Assembly: GCF_008017455.1 (NCBI RefSeq)
Contig: NZ_VRTY01000027.1
Coordinates: 1 to 62,549, forward strand
DNA from: Pontibacter qinzhouensis
Lineage (GTDB): Bacteria; Bacteroidota; Bacteroidia; Cytophagales; Hymenobacteraceae
Reading direction: 5' to 3'
Length of the DNA stretch: 62,549 nt
Shown here piece after piece: positions 8,070 to 17,910 of this stretch (positions are counted from its first letter, which is position 1; every line of letters starts with the position of its first letter). The translations under genes were made by a program, and so were the position numbers. The notes beneath the pieces were generated by a model. It did no database searches. It had not been told where the DNA came from and saw only the letters and a list, made by a program, of their open reading frames with translations.

Positions 8070-9182
8070 CTAATTTAAAAGACTAGCTAATTTCGCTTCC
8101 AGTTCCGCGCCTCTCAGGCCTTTGGCAATAATCTTTCCTTCTTTATCAATCAAGATGGTTTGCGGAATAGAGTTTACTTTGTATAATTGAGCAGCACTAC
8201 TCTCCCAACCTTTCAGGTCGGAAACATGTGGCCAGGTAAGTTTATCTTTTTCGATGGCAGCTAACCATTTGTCGCGCGACTGGTCGAGCGATACACCGAA
8301 AATCTCGAAGCCTTTATCTTTGTAGGCATTGTACATGCGCACCACGTTCGGGTTTTCCTGGCGGCAAGGGCCGCACCACGATGCCCAGAAATCGATCAGC
8401 ACATATTTTCCTCTTAAAGTCGACAGTGCTAAAGAACCACCTTCTGGCGTAGGTAAGGCAAAATCGGGCGCCATTGCACCAACTGCAGTACTACGGAGCC
8501 CTTCCAGCTGCTTGTTGAGCATGGCAGTGTATTTAGAATCAGGCAGTTGCTGCGAGTACAGGGTTACCATACTGTCGGCAAAGGCAAATTCCTCGATTGG
8601 GTTCACGAAGCTGAGAATACCGAAAACGGAGGCCAGCGATCCCGGATTCTGAGCTATAAAATCGCGAAGTTTTTTGCGGTAGCCCAGGTATTCTTCGCGC
8701 ACTGCCGTTACGGCAGCTTCATCGCCTGCTGCCATGGCATCGTTAAAGCGCGGTGATAGCGCTTCCTCTTTCTGCTTCAGTTCCTCATTCAACTGGAACC
8801 ACTGCTGCAACAGCTTCGAATCTTCAGATCCATCTACTTTCGCTGTGGTCGCCATGTTGGTAGCGTCTGCTTCAACCTCAATGTCTTTGTTCTCCAGCAC
8901 CAGCATCAGGCCGTTCTGCTGATCCATTCCTACTCTGTAAAAAGTCGGTTCCGAAACGGAGCCTTCGAACCGGAAAGTACCATCCTGAGCAATGGCAGAT
9001 GTATCGCGGGCAACGAACTGCGTTTCGCCAAGCTCGAACAGGTACACATTTCCTTCGGTGGCATTCTGCAGTTTACCTTTTATAACGTAGGCGTTGCCAC
9101 CGTTGGATGCAGGCTTATTTCCCTGGCAGGCGCCAAACAAGGCAACTGCCGAAGCAAACACTAAAAGTTTTCTGATTCTCAT
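8070..9182 (-). CDS. TlpA-like thiol-disulfide lipoprotein with DUF4369-type N-terminus
   Basis: Secreted thioredoxin-fold protein, 370 aa. The N-terminus has a lipoprotein signal with lipobox LFGAC (Cys19). Residues about 30-130 form a beta-rich DUF4369-like domain (YVIKGKLQNATEGNVYLFEL), then a helical linker, then an AhpC/TSA-thioredoxin domain from about 235 with the redox motif WCGPC and the later cis-Pro region NSIPQTILID. This architecture is very common in Bacteroidota and probably maintains or transfers disulfides/heme ligands in the periplasm. Last gene of a minus run after gatB (10 bp), ending at an intrinsic terminator. Confidence 0.88.
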   Translation of the reverse strand: MRIRKLLVFASAVALFGACQGNKPASNGGNAYVIKGKLQNATEGNVYLFELGETQFVARDTSAIAQDGTFRFEGSVSEPTFYRVGMDQQNGLMLVLENKDIEVEADATNMATTAKVDGSEDSKLLQQWFQLNEELKQKEEALSPRFNDAMAAGDEAAVTAVREEYLGYRKKLRDFIAQNPGSLASVFGILSFVNPIEEFAFADSMVTLYSQQLPDSKYTAMLNKQLEGLRSTAVGAMAPDFALPTPEGGSLALSTLRGKYVLIDFWASWCGPCRQENPNVVRMYNAYKDKGFEIFGVSLDQSRDKWLAAIEKDKLTWPHVSDLKGWESSAAQLYKVNSIPQTILIDKEGKIIAKGLRGAELEAKLASLLN

Positions 9183-9192
9183 TCTTTCTTAG

Positions 9193-10650
9193 TTAAGCAT
9201 TTAAGCCGTCACGCAGCAATTTGTTTGCCACTTTCGGATCGGCTTTACCTTTGGTTTTTTTCATGATCTCCCCCATGAACATGCCCACCAACGATTGTTT
9301 TCCGGCTTTGTACTCCGCTACTTTCTTAGGGTTTTCGGCCAGCACCTCTGCCACCACTTGTTGGAGCGAACTGCTATCCGATTCCTGCAGCAGATTCTGT
9401 TCTTCCGCCACCTGGTGCGGTGTTTTACCTGGGTTCTCAAGCAGGTAAGGGTAAATCTTCTTAGAAGCAACCGAATGGCTCACTTTGTTACTGTCTATGA
9501 GGGCAATAAGGTCGGCAATAGTTTGCGGCTGCAACGGGAAATCGTTCATGTGCAGCTGCAGCTCGTTCAGGTAAGATTTTACCGGACCCATTACCCAGTT
9601 AGAAGCAGCTTTATAATTAGCAGTATGTTTGCACAGTTCCTCAAAGTAAAGCGCTACCTCTTTAGTGTCTGTTAGCACGCTGGCATCGTACTCGGGCAGG
9701 CCAAATTCATTTACGAAACGGTTATACAGCACCTGTGGCAGACTTGGCATTGTCTCCTTTATCCGGTTCAGCCATTCCTTCTCGATGATGAGCGGTGGCA
9801 GGTCCGGCTCCGGGAAGTAACGGTAGTCGTTCATGGTTTCTTTTGTACGCTGGCTGGAGGTAGTGCCGGTATTCGCATCAAAGCCGCGGGTTTCACCTAC
9901 TACGGTTCCGCCAGCTTCTATTATCTCTATCTGGCGCTCCACCTCGTGCTCAATGGCACGTTGCACGTTCCGGAAGGAGTTCATATTCTTCACTTCCACC
10001 TTCATCCCGAACTTGTCAGCGCCTTTCAGCATCACCGATACGTTGGCATCGCAACGGAAGGAGCCTTCTTCCATGTTCCCGTCGCATATTTCGAGGTAAC
10101 GTACCAGCCGACGCACCTCCTGCAGGTAATTGTAAGCCTCTGTAGAATCGCGCATGTCCGGTTCCGACACAATTTCGATGAGCGGCACACCGGCACGGTT
10201 ATAATCCACCAGCGTTTCGACTTCGCCAGGTAAGTGCATCGATTTACCGGCATCTTCTTCCATGTGAATACGGGTAATACCAATGCGACTGTCGTTGCCT
10301 TCTGCATTCTTTACAACCAGGTGCCCACCTGTACAAATCGGAGTTTTATCCTGTGTCAGCTGGTAGCCTTTTGGGAGATCCGGGTAAAAATAGTTTTTGC
10401 GGGCGTACACATTATAGCGTGTAATTTCGCAGTTCGTGGCAAGGCCCATTTTAACGGCCATTTCTACTACCCTTTTGTTGATGCGGGGCAGTGTGCCCGG
10501 GTGCGCCAGGGTAATAACACTCAGGTTGGTGTTTGGCATCATACCAAACTCTGCCGAGTCGGAAGAATAGGCTTTACTCTCCGTCAGCAACTGTGCGTGA
10601 ACTTCTAAACCGATTACTACTTGGTACTTTTCTCTTATGGTTGCATCCAT
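9193..10650 (-). CDS. gatB: Asp/Glu-tRNA amidotransferase subunit B
   Basis: Subunit of GatCAB, which converts Glu-tRNA(Gln) or Asp-tRNA(Asn) to the amide form; GatB binds the tRNA and activates it. 485 aa, normal length. GatB hallmarks: VIGLEVHAQLLTESKAYS at the N-terminus, NYFYPDLPKGYQLTQ, the cradle domain with RCDANVSV, and the C-terminal YqeY-like tail ending KVANKLLRDGLNA. GatA and GatC are not in this window. It sits 16 bp after alaS and 10 bp before the tlpA-like gene. Confidence 0.96.
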   Translation of the reverse strand: MDATIREKYQVVIGLEVHAQLLTESKAYSSDSAEFGMMPNTNLSVITLAHPGTLPRINKRVVEMAVKMGLATNCEITRYNVYARKNYFYPDLPKGYQLTQDKTPICTGGHLVVKNAEGNDSRIGITRIHMEEDAGKSMHLPGEVETLVDYNRAGVPLIEIVSEPDMRDSTEAYNYLQEVRRLVRYLEICDGNMEEGSFRCDANVSVMLKGADKFGMKVEVKNMNSFRNVQRAIEHEVERQIEIIEAGGTVVGETRGFDANTGTTSSQRTKETMNDYRYFPEPDLPPLIIEKEWLNRIKETMPSLPQVLYNRFVNEFGLPEYDASVLTDTKEVALYFEELCKHTANYKAASNWVMGPVKSYLNELQLHMNDFPLQPQTIADLIALIDSNKVSHSVASKKIYPYLLENPGKTPHQVAEEQNLLQESDSSSLQQVVAEVLAENPKKVAEYKAGKQSLVGMFMGEIMKKTKGKADPKVANKLLRDGLNA

Positions 10651-10666
10651 CTGTTTAAGGTACAGA

Positions 10667-13303
10667 TTAGTTGTTTAATGATTTCTTCAGTAATTCTAAG
10701 GCTTTGGCAGGTATGGCTTGTAAGCCGGAAGCGTCTTTACCGCCTGCTGTGGCATAAAACGGCTGGCCACCTCCGCCACCTTTAATCTCTTTTGCCAACT
10801 CACGCACTAACTGGCTGGCGTTAAGATTTTTATCGGCCACTAGGTTATCTGATAGCATAACGGCAATCTGTGGTTTTCCGTCTATTTCAGCGGCCAGCAC
10901 CAGCACCAGATTATCTACCACCTGCCGCAGGTCGAATGCTAGCTTCTTCAGGTAATCTGCGTTGCTTACCTCTACCTGCTCGGCCACAAAGTTAACCCCG
11001 GCAAGTTCTTGTGTCTGGCTTGCCAATGTATCTTTCAGGCTGCTGAGTTGCTTCAGCTCGAACTGCTCCAGTTGCTTTTGCAGGGCTTTGTTCTCTTCCT
11101 GCAACTTCAGCACTGCTCCCGACACGTTGCTTTGGGTACTTAGCACCTCGCGTACTGCCTGCAGCTCGTTTACCTGCTGCTGCACAAATTCTTCGGCAGC
11201 AGTGGCTGTAACGGCTTCGATGCGGCGCACACCTGCCGCTACAGAACTTTCAGAAACAATTTTGAAGTAACCTATATGGCCAGTGTTCAACACATGAATA
11301 CCACCGCAAAGCTCAACAGAATGTTCTCTGTCGAAGGCGATGACACGCACGAACTCGCCGTATTTTTCACCAAACAAGGCCATGGCACCCATATTCCTTG
11401 CTGCTGCAATGGGCACATTACGTTGCTCTTCCAACGGAATGCTCTGGCGTACGCGTTCGTTCACAATCTGCTCAATTTCACGCAGCTGTGCCTCTTCCAC
11501 CTTGGCGAAATGCGAAAAGTCGAAACGCAGCACTTTATCGTTTACAAGCGAGCCTCGCTGCTGCACATGGTCGCCCAAAACTTTTCTTAAAGCAGCATGC
11601 AGTAAGTGTGTCGCGGAGTGGTTTTTACGGATCAGATTCCGGCGTTCTGCATTCACTTCGCTTCTGAAAGCGGCATCTACTTGCTGCGGCAGTTTAGCGG
11701 TGATGTGCAGGATCAGGTCGTTTTCTTTTTTGGTATCCAGCACCTCCACCTGTTCTGTATCTGAAATAAGATAACCGGTATCGCCTACCTGGCCACCACT
11801 CTCAGCATAGAAAGGGGTTTTATCTAAAACAAGATGATACTCTGTTTTACTTTTTGTCTTTACCTGTCGGTATCTAATAATTTGGGCGTCAGCTGATTCG
11901 CAATCGTATCCAATAAACTCGGTGCTTACGTCAGGCTGCAAAATAACCCAATCGGTTTGCTCGGAGGCGGAGGCATTGCGGGAGCGGTTTTTCTGCTGCT
12001 CCATTTCAACTTCAAAACCGGCCTCGTCTACTTTCAAGCCTTTTTCACGGGCAATCAGGGCAGTCAGGTCCAGCGGAAAGCCAAAGGTATCGTACAGTTC
12101 AAAGGCAGTTTTGCCATCTATAGTGCTGTTGCTGTTCCTGAATTTATCTTCCAGGCCATCCAGTCTTTTCAGGCCGTTCTCAAGCGTGCGCAGGAAAGCG
12201 TTTTCCTCTTCCTCGATCACGCGCTGCACGAAGCTCAACTGCTGCTTCAGCTCTGGGAACACATGCGCCAGTTGCTCAGCCAGCACTTCTGTAAGGCGAA
12301 ACAGGAAAGGCTTTTTAAAGTTCAGGAAGGTGAAACCGTAACGCACCGCCCGGCGCAGAATACGCCGGATAACGTAACCGGCCTTGTTGTTAGAAGGCAA
12401 CTGCCCGTCAGCAATGGCAAAGGCAATAGCCCGGATGTGGTCAGAGATTACGCGTATGGCAATGTCGGTTTTCTCTTCAGCACCATAAGTTACACCTGCC
12501 TCTTTTGCTACAAACTGGATGAGCGGCTGAAAAACATCGGTATCGTAATTAGAGCGCTTGCCCTGTATGGCCATGCACAAACGCTCGAAGCCCATGCCGG
12601 TATCTACGTGTTGTGCAGGCAGTTTCACCAGCGAGCCATCGGCCAGTCGGTTAAACTCCATGAACACGTTGTTCCAGATTTCCACCACCTGCGGATGATC
12701 GTTATTCACTAAATCACGGCCAGGTACCTGTGCTATTTCTTCTTCGGTGCGCAGGTCTATGTGTATTTCGGAGCAGGGACCGCAGGGGCCGGTATCGCCC
12801 ATCTCCCAGAAGTTGTCTTTTTTAGAACCAAACAAGATACGGTCTTCGGAGATCATGGATTTCCAGATAGCGTAAGCTTCTTCGTCTTTGCCCAGGTTTT
12901 CTTTTTCGTCGCCTTCAAAAACAGAAACGTAGAGCCTGTCTTTGGGCAGCTGGTACACCTCCGTTAGTAGCTCCCAGGCCCACTCGAGTGCCTCTTTCTT
13001 AAAGTAATCGCCAAACGACCAGTTGCCCAGCATCTCGAACATGGTGTGGTGGTAGGTGTCGTAGCCTACTTCCTCCAGGTCATTGTGCTTACCGCTTACC
13101 CGCAGGCACTTCTGCGTGTCGGCTGCGCGCTTGTAGGGCGCTGGTTTGTTGCCCAGAAAGTAATCTTTAAACTGGTTCATGCCCGCGTTGGTAAACATCA
13201 ACGTAGGGTCGTCTTTTACCACAATCGGGGCCGACGGCACCACCTGGTGCTGTTTGGAAACAAAGAAATCCAGGAACTTTTGTCTTATCTCAGCTGAGTT
13301 CAT
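10667..13303 (-). CDS. alaS: alanyl-tRNA synthetase
   Basis: Class II synthetase charging tRNA(Ala). 878 aa, full length. N-terminal catalytic domain (about 1-250) with FTNAGMNQFKDYFLG and the motif-2 region GDTGPCGPCSEIH, a tRNA-binding domain, the editing domain with zinc ligands HSATHLLHAAL (HxxxH) and CGGIHV, then coiled coil and C-Ala domain ending with GGGGGQPFYATAGGKD. ATG at 13303. First gene of a minus-strand run with gatB and tlpA-like. Divergent from the merR-dprA pair. Confidence 0.97.
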   Translation of the reverse strand: MNSAEIRQKFLDFFVSKQHQVVPSAPIVVKDDPTLMFTNAGMNQFKDYFLGNKPAPYKRAADTQKCLRVSGKHNDLEEVGYDTYHHTMFEMLGNWSFGDYFKKEALEWAWELLTEVYQLPKDRLYVSVFEGDEKENLGKDEEAYAIWKSMISEDRILFGSKKDNFWEMGDTGPCGPCSEIHIDLRTEEEIAQVPGRDLVNNDHPQVVEIWNNVFMEFNRLADGSLVKLPAQHVDTGMGFERLCMAIQGKRSNYDTDVFQPLIQFVAKEAGVTYGAEEKTDIAIRVISDHIRAIAFAIADGQLPSNNKAGYVIRRILRRAVRYGFTFLNFKKPFLFRLTEVLAEQLAHVFPELKQQLSFVQRVIEEEENAFLRTLENGLKRLDGLEDKFRNSNSTIDGKTAFELYDTFGFPLDLTALIAREKGLKVDEAGFEVEMEQQKNRSRNASASEQTDWVILQPDVSTEFIGYDCESADAQIIRYRQVKTKSKTEYHLVLDKTPFYAESGGQVGDTGYLISDTEQVEVLDTKKENDLILHITAKLPQQVDAAFRSEVNAERRNLIRKNHSATHLLHAALRKVLGDHVQQRGSLVNDKVLRFDFSHFAKVEEAQLREIEQIVNERVRQSIPLEEQRNVPIAAARNMGAMALFGEKYGEFVRVIAFDREHSVELCGGIHVLNTGHIGYFKIVSESSVAAGVRRIEAVTATAAEEFVQQQVNELQAVREVLSTQSNVSGAVLKLQEENKALQKQLEQFELKQLSSLKDTLASQTQELAGVNFVAEQVEVSNADYLKKLAFDLRQVVDNLVLVLAAEIDGKPQIAVMLSDNLVADKNLNASQLVRELAKEIKGGGGGQPFYATAGGKDASGLQAIPAKALELLKKSLNN

Positions 13304-13503
13304 GTATGAGTATTAAGCCTTTAGCTACTAAATGCTATACTTGTTGTTTAAGAAAATAAATTATCTGATTTTTGCCTTACAGAAATCCTTTTTCAGGCGG
13401 ACCGCTGCGGCTTAACTTACTGGCAAAAGTAATGGTTTTTACCTGTAATCTTAGCATCAGGCCGAAAATAGTGATTTTCTGTTTTTTGAAAAGAACCCGG
13501 AAT

Positions 13504-13857
13504 ATGCCTTATAAAGAAAGAGAAATAGAGAAACAGTATTACACGATAGGTGAAGTAGCCGCCATGTTCGATGTAGCCCCCTCGCTCATCCGGTTTTGGG
13601 AGACCGAGTTCGACCAGCTTAAACCAAAGAAGAGCAAAAAAGGCAACCGCCAGTTTACGCCCAAAGACATTGAAGAACTTAGAACGGTGTACCACCTGGT
13701 AAAAGAGCGCGGTTATACCATTCAGGGGGCGAAAGAAGTGCTGAAAAATAAGTCGGTTCAGACAAAAGATAAGATTGAGATCATCCAGTCGTTGGAAAAA
13801 GTACGTAGTTTTCTGGTAGGCTTAAAAGAACAGCTCAACTCGAAACCAACAGAATAA
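13504..13857 (+). CDS. MerR-family transcriptional regulator
   Basis: 117-aa DNA-binding protein. The winged helix-turn-helix covers about residues 9-80 (YYTIGEVAAMFDVAPSLIRFWE, then RQFTPKDIEEL), followed by a short coiled-coil helix. There is no C-terminal effector domain and no cysteine cluster, so it is not a metal sensor of the classic type. Start at the ATG 13504; the open frame extends 132 bp further upstream with no protein-like content. It ends 7 bp before dprA. MerR-dprA pairing is frequent in Cytophagales; the target is unknown. Confidence 0.88.
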   Translation: MPYKEREIEKQYYTIGEVAAMFDVAPSLIRFWETEFDQLKPKKSKKGNRQFTPKDIEELRTVYHLVKERGYTIQGAKEVLKNKSVQTKDKIEIIQSLEKVRSFLVGLKEQLNSKPTE

Positions 13858-13864
13858 GTTGCCT

Positions 13865-14983
13865 ATGGCTGATGCGCATCTGTATGAAGTAGCCCTGACG
13901 TTGCTCCCCGGCATTGGCGGACAGCTTACGCGCCTGCTCGTAAGTTATTGTGGTTCGCCCAAGGCAGTTTTGGAGGCCCCGCCCGGCAAACTGCAGAAAA
14001 TTCCGGGTATTGGTCCTAAGTCGTTGCGTGCAGTGACAGACGGTGCCCGGCAGGCCCTGCTGGAAGCTGAAAAGATTATCAGGCAGGCGGAGGAACTGCA
14101 GGTGAAACTGCTCTTTTACACGTCAGAAGATTATCCCGACCGCTTAAAGCAGGTAGCCGATGCGCCGACCTTACTTTATTTTAAGGGCAAAGCCGACCTG
14201 AACCAGCAGCACATCGTGAGCATGGTAGGCACACGCAAACCGACCGCCTATGGTCAGGCAGTTACAGAGCGCATTGTGGAAGAGCTAAAGCAGCACCATG
14301 TGATGGTTGTAAGCGGGCTGGCCTACGGTATCGATATTGTTTCGCACCGGGCAGCGCTGCAGCACGGTTTACCCACTGTTGGCGTTATTGCCTCCGGGCA
14401 AGATATTATATACCCTTCGGCGCACAGCCGCTACGCCGATAAGATGATGGAGCGGGGCGGTATTCTGACAGAGAGCCCTTTCGGAACCAAGCCCGATGCA
14501 CACCGTTTCCCAGCCCGCAACAGGATTATTGCCGGCATGTCTGACTGTACCATTGTAGTAGAGGCAGCCATGAAAAGTGGCACCCTAATTACCGCCGACA
14601 TCGCCCATAGCTACGATAGAGAAGTAATGGCGGTGCCGGGCAACATTACGTCGTCTGTTTCGGAAGGCACAAATTATCTTCTGAAAACAAACAAAGCAGC
14701 GGTTTATACCTCGGTGCAGGACCTGGTAGAACTCCTGAATTGGGACCTGGCCCACAAACAGAGTCAGAAGCAGCAAAATCTGACTTTGTTTAACCAGGAT
14801 GAATTTTCAGCAGACGAACTGAAGATTCTGAAGGTGCTGCAGCAAAGCCAGGAAGAGCAAATGGATAATTTAAGCTGGAAGGCGCAGGTGCCTGTAAGTC
14901 AGTTGGCTTCGTTGCTGCTGAGCCTCGAATTTAAAGGTGTAGTGAAAGCTCTCCCTGGCAAAAGGTTTTCGCTGCTGGCCTAG
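13865..14983 (+). CDS. dprA: DNA-processing protein DprA
   Basis: Binds incoming single-stranded DNA and loads RecA during natural transformation. 372 aa. N-terminal helix-hairpin-helix/SAM region (about 1-75, PGIGPKSLRAV), Rossmann DprA/Smf domain (about 80-290) with SMVGTRKPTAYG, VVSGLAYGIDIVSHRAAL, GQDIIYPSAHS and FPARNRIIAGMSD, and a C-terminal winged helix (about 310-370). Start at ATG 13865; a TTG two codons earlier is in frame. Followed by no hairpin but by a 56-bp element 92 bp downstream. Confidence 0.95.
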   Translation: MADAHLYEVALTLLPGIGGQLTRLLVSYCGSPKAVLEAPPGKLQKIPGIGPKSLRAVTDGARQALLEAEKIIRQAEELQVKLLFYTSEDYPDRLKQVADAPTLLYFKGKADLNQQHIVSMVGTRKPTAYGQAVTERIVEELKQHHVMVVSGLAYGIDIVSHRAALQHGLPTVGVIASGQDIIYPSAHSRYADKMMERGGILTESPFGTKPDAHRFPARNRIIAGMSDCTIVVEAAMKSGTLITADIAHSYDREVMAVPGNITSSVSEGTNYLLKTNKAAVYTSVQDLVELLNWDLAHKQSQKQQNLTLFNQDEFSADELKILKVLQQSQEEQMDNLSWKAQVPVSQLASLLLSLEFKGVVKALPGKRFSLLA

Positions 14984-15075
14984 CATCATCAAAAATAAAG
15001 TGCCTCTGGTGGCTATCTTGTCTTACCTGCTGCCGTAGTAAGAGATATAGAGGTATTTTAGACTGATATTCAACA

Positions 15076-15131
15076 CCCTTGACCATTTGATGCCAAATTA
15101 GCTTCTGGAGGTCATTTTTATTTAAATAATT
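15076..15131 (+). repeat. 56-bp intergenic element, copy 4
   Basis: Begins CCCTTGACCA, centre CTTCTGGAGG, end ATTTAAATAATT. It is 92 bp after the dprA stop, same direction. Confidence 0.85.
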
Positions 15132-15242
15132 GGTTAGAAGCAACATTAAGTTTCTGCTACCAGTGCCCCTGCAGAAATTGTTGTTTCCGGTTTTTTCGCT
15201 ACATTTCTCGTCTGCCATCCATCACAAAATAAAACTGAAAAT

Positions 15243-16058
15243 TTGTACCTACTATTTAACAACCAACTCATTCCTGAAGATGAAATGCTCTTTTACCGCC
15301 ACAACAGAGCATTACAATACAATGATGGTTTTTTTGAAACCATTATGGTTATACAAGGGGCAATCAGGTTTTGGCCCTACCACCAGGATCGTATTCGGGC
15401 AGCAGCCGCTGCACTGCACCTCGATTTACCGCCGGAGCTGCTGCACAGCGATTTCCCGGAGCGGCTGCTCCACCTCGCTTCTCAAAATAATGCGTTGCAT
15501 TTTGCCCGGTTAAAGTTAAAGATCTGGCGCTCCGGTGCAGGCCTTTATACCCCCGAAACAAATAAAGCCGATTGGGTAGCCACCGCCAATCCTGCTTCTG
15601 CACCGGCCTCCTCGCCTCTCTCAGTCGGCATCTGCACCCACGTAAGCACCTGTAACAGCCCCTTCTCCTTTTTTAAAGGTCCGAATGCCTTGCTGTATGT
15701 AATGGCTGGTATTGAGAAAAAAGAACAGGAAAAAGACGACATGCTTCTGCTCGATGGACAAGGATTTGTAGCAGAACTGATTTCATCTAGTATTTTCTGG
15801 AAGAATGGCACCACAGTTTTTACACCGGCTCTGGAAACTGGATGTATAAAAGGTATTATGCGTACCCATGTGCTGCACTGGGCACAGCAGCAAGGTTTAC
15901 GAGTGGAGGAAGTAAAAAGGGAGCCGGAAGTACTACAGGAGGCAGAGCTTGTTTTTTCAGGTAATGTAACAGGACTAAGACTAATAGATAAAATTAATGA
16001 TAAGCCACTTGAAACAAACGAACTTTGGCTGCAACAACTAAAGGAAAGCTTAACCTGA
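15243..16058 (+). CDS. class IV aminotransferase, probably aminodeoxychorismate lyase
   Basis: PLP-dependent fold-type IV enzyme, 271 aa. Seen: N-terminal FNNQLIPEDE ... ALQYNDGFFETIMV, Arg in the RLKLKIWR strand, the PLP lysine expected in FFKGPNALLYVMAG, the E of GFVAELISSSIFW, and the GCIKGIMRTHVL phosphate-binding turn. These fit 4-amino-4-deoxychorismate lyase (PabC, folate) better than the longer branched-chain aminotransferases, but D-amino-acid aminotransferase is possible. The start must be the TTG at 15243, because the next ATG would remove the first conserved strand. Followed by a 56-bp element. Confidence 0.8.
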   Translation: MYLLFNNQLIPEDEMLFYRHNRALQYNDGFFETIMVIQGAIRFWPYHQDRIRAAAAALHLDLPPELLHSDFPERLLHLASQNNALHFARLKLKIWRSGAGLYTPETNKADWVATANPASAPASSPLSVGICTHVSTCNSPFSFFKGPNALLYVMAGIEKKEQEKDDMLLLDGQGFVAELISSSIFWKNGTTVFTPALETGCIKGIMRTHVLHWAQQQGLRVEEVKREPEVLQEAELVFSGNVTGLRLIDKINDKPLETNELWLQQLKESLT

Positions 16059-16102
16059 AGTTGGTTGAAAAAATGAAGGTAAAGAGGTATGTTCAACAGC
16101 TG

Positions 16103-16158
16103 CCCTTGGCACTTTTTTGTTTGAAATGCTTTGGAAGGCTGTTTCTATTAGAATAATT
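16103..16158 (+). repeat. 56-bp intergenic element, copy 5
   Basis: Begins CCCTTGGCAC, centre CTTTGGAAGG, end ATTAGAATAATT. It starts 44 bp after the stop of the class IV aminotransferase, same direction. Confidence 0.85.
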
Positions 16159-16330
16159 TGGGAGTACTATTATAAAGAGCTTCTGTAGAGATTAATCACA
16201 GCAACATCACCAGCAGTGCCGCACCTTCTTAAAACCACCAGGGAACCTTTGGCCGCTGCTTACGCCTGTTATAATTGCAGGTGTTTTGGTATATTAGCAA
16301 CCTGTTAACGCCTGTAAGGATACCGCTGTT

Positions 16331-17779
16331 ATGATCTCTTTCTGCTTGTCTGTTATTGCCTTGGTGTTAGGCTATCTTCTTTATTCCAGGTTTCTGGAGA
16401 AGATCGTAGGCATTGATCCTGCACGCCAAACGCCGGCACTTACCATGGCAGATGGTGTTGACTATGTGCCGTTGCCGCTATGGAAAATATTTCTGATCCA
16501 GTTTCTGAACATCGCCGGCCTTGGCCCTATATTCGGAGCAGTGGCAGGCGCTATGTGGGGACCAGCCGCCTTTCTCTGGATTGTGCTTGGCTCCGTGTTC
16601 GCCGGTGGCGTACACGACTATTTTTCGGGCATGCTCAGCCTGAAACATAAGGGCGAAAATATAACTGAGATATCTGGTCGTTACCTCGGGCAACCCATGA
16701 AACAGTTTATGCGCGGCTTTACCCTGGTGCTGATGGTGATAGTAGGTGCTGTTTTTATTATGGGCCCTGCCAAAATAATAGACGACATGACCAATGGCTT
16801 TGCCGGCATTACGCTTTGGGTCTGGGTTATCTTTATCTACTACATTCTCTCTACCATCCTTCCCATCGATAAACTTATCGGTAAAATTTATCCGTTATTT
16901 GGCGTCGCTCTGCTGTTTATGGCAGTGGGTATTATGGTAGTGATGTTTGCCGATGGCTTTGCGATACCGGAGCTGACGCTGACCAACCTCACCAACCAGC
17001 ATGCCAACCCAGAGAAGTTCCCGCTTTTCCCGATGTTGTTCATTACCATTGCCTGTGGCGCTATCTCGGGTTTCCATGCATCGCAATCGCCTATGATGGC
17101 GCGCTGCATGACAAACGAAAAACAAGGCCGAACCATTTTTTACGGAGCCATGGTAACCGAAGGCGTATTGGCCCTGATATGGGCCGCCATAGGCATGAGC
17201 TTTTACGGTGGCGTTAGCGACCTGAACGAGGTCATGATGGCACAAAAAGGCAATGCAGCCTTTGTTGTAAACGAGATTTCGCATTCGCTGCTGGGTAAGG
17301 TAGGTGGCGTTCTGGCATTGTTGGGTGTGGTTGCCGCGCCTATTACCTCCGGCGATACAGCCTTCCGGAGCGCCAGACTTATAGCCGCCGATTTCCTGAA
17401 ACTGAAGCAGGGCGCTATAAAAAACAGGTTACTCATTAGTGCTCCGCTTTTTGCTATCGGCTTTGCCATTACGCTTGTAGACTTCGGTGTGGTTTGGCGC
17501 TACTTCGCCTGGACAAACCAAACACTGGCCACCCTCGTTCTCTGGACCATTACCGCCTACCTGATTCAGGAAAAGAAAATGTTTTGGGTTACGTTTCTGC
17601 CAGCCGTATTTATGACTGCCGTCATAACTTCTTACATATTAGTAGCTTCAGAAGGTTTTGGACTTTCGATAGCCATTGCCAACGGTGTTGGTATAGGCGC
17701 GGCTTTATTTATGTTCATCGCTGTGCTGTTACACGTTTACTTTAACAAAGGGAAAAAGACGCTGGAAATGGTGAAGTAA
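16331..17779 (+). CDS. cstA: carbon starvation protein CstA family transporter
   Basis: Polytopic inner-membrane protein, 482 aa, about 12-13 hydrophobic segments. Family members take up peptides or pyruvate under carbon limitation. Seen: SRFLEKIVGIDP near the N-terminus, DGVDYVPLPLWKIFLIQFLNIAGLGPIFGA (conserved FxHFxxIAGxGPIxG-like block), GGVHDYFSGMLSLKHKG, and GFHASQSPMMARC. It is much shorter than the roughly 700-aa E. coli CstA; the short form is usual in Bacteroidota. ATG at 16331. Single gene, no clear terminator. Confidence 0.9.
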   Translation: MISFCLSVIALVLGYLLYSRFLEKIVGIDPARQTPALTMADGVDYVPLPLWKIFLIQFLNIAGLGPIFGAVAGAMWGPAAFLWIVLGSVFAGGVHDYFSGMLSLKHKGENITEISGRYLGQPMKQFMRGFTLVLMVIVGAVFIMGPAKIIDDMTNGFAGITLWVWVIFIYYILSTILPIDKLIGKIYPLFGVALLFMAVGIMVVMFADGFAIPELTLTNLTNQHANPEKFPLFPMLFITIACGAISGFHASQSPMMARCMTNEKQGRTIFYGAMVTEGVLALIWAAIGMSFYGGVSDLNEVMMAQKGNAAFVVNEISHSLLGKVGGVLALLGVVAAPITSGDTAFRSARLIAADFLKLKQGAIKNRLLISAPLFAIGFAITLVDFGVVWRYFAWTNQTLATLVLWTITAYLIQEKKMFWVTFLPAVFMTAVITSYILVASEGFGLSIAIANGVGIGAALFMFIAVLLHVYFNKGKKTLEMVK

Positions 17780-17910
17780 AGCTCCTGAAGTGGAAGAAAA
17801 GAAGTTACTCCTATTATTGTTTGTAAAATTGAATTTAAGTGCTTTACAGTTTAATGGCTTAAATTTCACTAAAGGCCGTAATGCACTTCAAAGTTTAAAA
17901 TAAAACAGGT

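Noticed and set aside
11957..12712. 251-aa plus-strand open frame
   Set aside because: Antisense to alaS, whose motifs are continuous through this stretch.
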